This document shows positions 15,494 to 17,127 of a stretch of DNA of 17,127 bases, piece by piece. Within the stretch, counting starts at the first letter, position 1. Each line of letters starts with the position of its first letter. Made by a program: the position numbers and the translations under genes. Under the pieces are notes generated by a model that made no database searches, was not told the DNA's origin, and saw only the letters and a program-made list of their open reading frames with translations. Source of the DNA: Clostridia bacterium (GTDB lineage Bacteria > Bacillota_A > Clostridia > Oscillospirales > CAG-272); assembly GCA_017453335.1 (NCBI GenBank), contig JAFTKI010000057.1, positions 1-17,127 on the forward strand. Reading direction: 5' to 3'.

Positions 15494-15660
15494 AAATCCG
15501 CCTGCGACGGAAGAAATCCACTGTCGTGGATGAAATCGCTACGCGATGAAATCTGCCTTACGGCAGGTTAAGAGAGGCGGATTTGATTTCATCTGAGGCG
15601 GTACGCCGAAGATTTCATCCAAACTTGTTTGGATTTCATCCTGCAAAGCAGGATTTCATT
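15494..15660. repeat. Mosaic array of short hairpins with GATTTCATC-like spacers
   Basis: AAATCCGCCT (15494-15503) and AGGCGGATTT (15575-15584) form an outer inverted pair. Inside are ATCCAC/GTGGAT (15516-15531), ATCGC/GCGAT (15535-15547) and CTGCC/GGCAG (15553-15566). Outside follow GGCG/CGCC (15597-15607), ATCCAAAC/GTTTGGAT (15617-15634) and ATCCTGC/GCAGGAT (15638-15654). Each unit is separated by GATGAAATC or its complement GATTTCATC. The stems differ in sequence while the spacer is constant, which is not a CRISPR (no long conserved repeat) and not a simple tandem repeat. Confidence 0.75.
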
Positions 15661-15949
15661 AATAAATGCTACAGCTCAACTTCAAACGAAAAGACGCGAA
15701 AATATCTTTTTTATCCAAGTCGCAGGCTTGGTATATCATCAGCCCGTTAGGGCTGGATATCATCACGCACCAGCGCTTATTCTGAAGGATGAGCACTATC
15801 TCGGCAAGGGCGAATTTGAGGCAATACAAGCCGTGATTCAAGATGCTTTTTGGCTTGATTTCACTTTTTTCATTTGCTACAATAAAGAACGCATCTGCGA
15901 AGAAACTTACCGATTTGCAAAATTCAATGAATACGTAAATGGGAAATGA
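15629..15949 (+). pseudogene. Possible coding remnant joined to the repeat array
   Basis: An open frame of 106 codons whose first half is translation of repeat DNA, while the last 55 or so codons (about 15784-15946) read like real protein: LKDEHYLGKGEFEAIQ..., then FWLDFTFFICYN and a charged end ...RFAKFNEYVNGK. No ribosome-binding site or start is evident. I do not recognise the family. It could be the 3' end of a gene truncated by the repeat insertion, or chance; the overlapping minus frame (15659-16039) looks less protein-like. Confidence 0.2.
15715..15754. repeat. Two further hairpins with ATATCATC spacers
   Basis: CCAAG/CTTGG (15715-15731) and AGCCC-GTTA-GGGCT (15741-15754), flanked by TATATCATC and GATATCATC. 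They look like a variant or related family of the array at 15494-15660, with ATATCATC in place of GATTTCATC. Confidence 0.5.
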
Positions 15950-15972
15950 TTGATAGACTTCGGTTTTAAAGT

Positions 15973-16024
15973 GTCTAATATAGACAATAGCCACTTGTGC
16001 CAACTTGGTGCAAATGGCTATTGT
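15973..16024. repeat. Short hairpin followed by a 19-bp imperfect hairpin
   Basis: GTCTA-ATA-TAGAC (15973-15985) leads into a long stem, 15984-16002 with 16006-16024: ten perfect outer pairs, one C-A mismatch, two G-T wobbles and an ACT loop. The two structures share GAC bases and are mutually exclusive at the junction. No T-tract follows on either strand. Confidence 0.5.
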
Positions 16025-16051
16025 AATACATTTTATCAAGCAGAAAGGTTA

Positions 16052-16075
16052 AGCGCCCACCCGATGGTAGGCGCT
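16052..16075 (-). terminator. Candidate weak terminator of the repeat-protein gene
   Basis: AGCGCC (16052-16057) and GGCGCT (16070-16075), with inner ACC/GGT pairing and a CGAT loop. It lies about 35 bases beyond the stop of the minus-strand gene ending at 16109. The following minus-strand bases are only moderately T-rich (TTAACCTTT), so termination is uncertain. Confidence 0.35.
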
Positions 16076-16108
16076 GTGAGTATTAAATACAAGATTATAG
16101 GTTTTAAT

Positions 16109-17127
16109 TTATTTTTTTGCCGTGGCTGTCACTGTCGTGGTACCTATATACCACGTCTCTCCATTTCCTCCGCCCTCTAAATGAGCCCAATGCACGGTGA
16201 ATGAACCATCATCATTCAAATCAGAAACATTAATTGTGTATGTTTCTCTAAAGGTTGTCCAGCTTTGTGAAATAAGACTCAATGCAAAGTTAGCCCCTGT
16301 GGCTTTACCATTAGAGACAACCGAAAGTTGCATTTTGTTAAAAACTATAAGGTTGTTTCGTTTGGTGTCGAATGTAATTACAACTTCAATTGTTGTATAG
16401 CCGTTTCTTATAAGAGCCTCTTTGCTCATGCCAGTGTTTATCCAATCGTCATGTGTTGCGCCTTCTCCTAATTCTATTGTTCGACCCGAAAAATCTGCTG
16501 AAACTTCGGTCTTTACCCACATAGCATATAATGTAATTGAACCACTCTCAAGCCAATTGAGTACAGACTGACCATCCGAGTAACTTGTGCCACTTCCATC
16601 AGACTTTGTATTCCAACCATCAAAAGTCCAACCATTACGCGAGAAACTATTCGAGCGCAAATTAGTCAGCACATCATAAGTACATTCTGTTGGGCTCATA
16701 CTTCCACTTCCACCATTTGAATTGTAAATTACAGTATAAGTATTTACTTTCCATCCTGCTACCAGCGTGTGAGTTTCATCGGTTTTCACAATTGTCGTAT
16801 TTTTTACTTCTGTGCTGTTCAAGTACCAACCAGTAAATGTATAACCTTTTCTTGTGGGTGTAGGAAGCGTACCGTATGAAGAATCATATGTTACCATTTT
16901 GCTTGTGCCAGAAACACTTCCGCCGTTGGCATTATAGGAAACAGTATGAGTATTGGCTTTCCATTGCGCATACAACGTTACGGTCTTACCTGCGGCGGCA
17001 ATATCGCTCGTGATAAGAAATTCATCGGTATAGGTTGTTCCTTTTCCGTCCGGAGAGGTATTCCATCCGGTAAAGGTATATCCGGTCTTTATAACCTTGT
17101 TTTCGAATAATGAGGAAGATACACCCA
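16109..17127 (-). CDS. InlB B-repeat (Flg_new) surface protein, 3' part
   Basis: The frame is open to the right edge, so the 5' end is missing; 338 complete codons are visible. Three Listeria-Bacteroides (InlB B-type/Flg_new) beta-grasp repeats can be read. The first is partial (GYTFTGWNTSPDGKGTTY ... VTLYAQW). The second is KANTHTVSYNANGG ... KGYTFTGWYLNSTEV ... LVAGW, and the third KVNTYTVIYNSNGG ... GWTFDGWNTKSDGSGTSY ... ITLYAMW. About 145 C-terminal residues follow with beta-rich character and no recognised family, ending VTATAKK. There is no LPxTG or C-terminal membrane segment. Such proteins are usually secreted or cell-surface adhesin-like; the signal peptide would lie outside the window. 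Codons are visibly more AT-rich than the genes to the left, consistent with recent acquisition. An apparent TTG start at 16975 is just an internal leucine. Confidence 0.88.
   Translation of the reverse strand, partial: GVSSSLFENKVIKTGYTFTGWNTSPDGKGTTYTDEFLITSDIAAAGKTVTLYAQWKANTHTVSYNANGGSVSGTSKMVTYDSSYGTLPTPTRKGYTFTGWYLNSTEVKNTTIVKTDETHTLVAGWKVNTYTVIYNSNGGSGSMSPTECTYDVLTNLRSNSFSRNGWTFDGWNTKSDGSGTSYSDGQSVLNWLESGSITLYAMWVKTEVSADFSGRTIELGEGATHDDWINTGMSKEALIRNGYTTIEVVITFDTKRNNLIVFNKMQLSVVSNGKATGANFALSLISQSWTTFRETYTINVSDLNDDGSFTVHWAHLEGGGNGETWYIGTTTVTATAKK

Noticed and set aside
15494..15754. CRISPR array
   Set aside because: Repeating units are only 8-9 bases, intervals are irregular and the variable parts are themselves palindromes; no cas genes are present.

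Overview
The window looks like chromosomal DNA of an anaerobic gut-type member of the Firmicutes (Clostridia, Oscillospiraceae/Christensenellales-like). This rests on the gene families, strong AGGAG ribosome-binding sites, AraC-type regulators divergent from sugar-degradation operons, a one-piece tmRNA, and palindromic intergenic repeats of a style common in such genomes. No species is claimed.

Layout. Positions 1-174 hold only repeats and terminators: the tail of something to the left, then a perfect hairpin that ends the first gene. At 179-1036 (-) lies a very cysteine-rich protein of unknown function. At 1142-5063 (-) three tightly overlapping genes form an operon read from right to left: a GH38 alpha-mannosidase, a ROK sugar kinase without the usual zinc cysteines, and a GmhA-like SIS isomerase with an intact metal site. 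A divergent AraC regulator (5190-5954, +) is the likely controller. Positions 5955-6204 hold a row of hairpins and a bidirectional terminator.

At 6205-14014 (-) is a six-gene uronate cluster, read from right to left: uxaB, uxaA, uxaC, a serine hydrolase of the class C beta-lactamase fold, a CapA-like metallophosphatase-fold protein, and a CE15-type glucuronoyl esterase. None of the last three shows a signal peptide. The reading proposed here is that esterified or otherwise capped uronides are taken up, unmasked in the cytoplasm, and passed through the galacturonate-tagaturonate-altronate-KDG route. Transporters and the KDG kinase/aldolase are not in the window. A second AraC regulator (14169-14963, +) is divergent from uxaB. 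The shared intergenic region carries two identical 11-bp repeats exactly 30 bp apart, placed to activate uxaB and to cover the regulator's own promoter.

From 15062 to 15455 (+) is ssrA (tmRNA), with a consensus promoter and a perfect terminator. Its tag appears to end in VAMAA and to begin at an ATA codon. Downstream the character changes: a mosaic of small hairpins separated by GATTTCATC-like spacers (15494-15754), a possible coding remnant, two more hairpins, and the 3' end of an AT-rich gene for a surface protein with InlB B-type (Flg_new) repeats that runs off the right edge. This is compatible with an accessory segment inserted next to the tmRNA, but no att duplication or integrase is visible.
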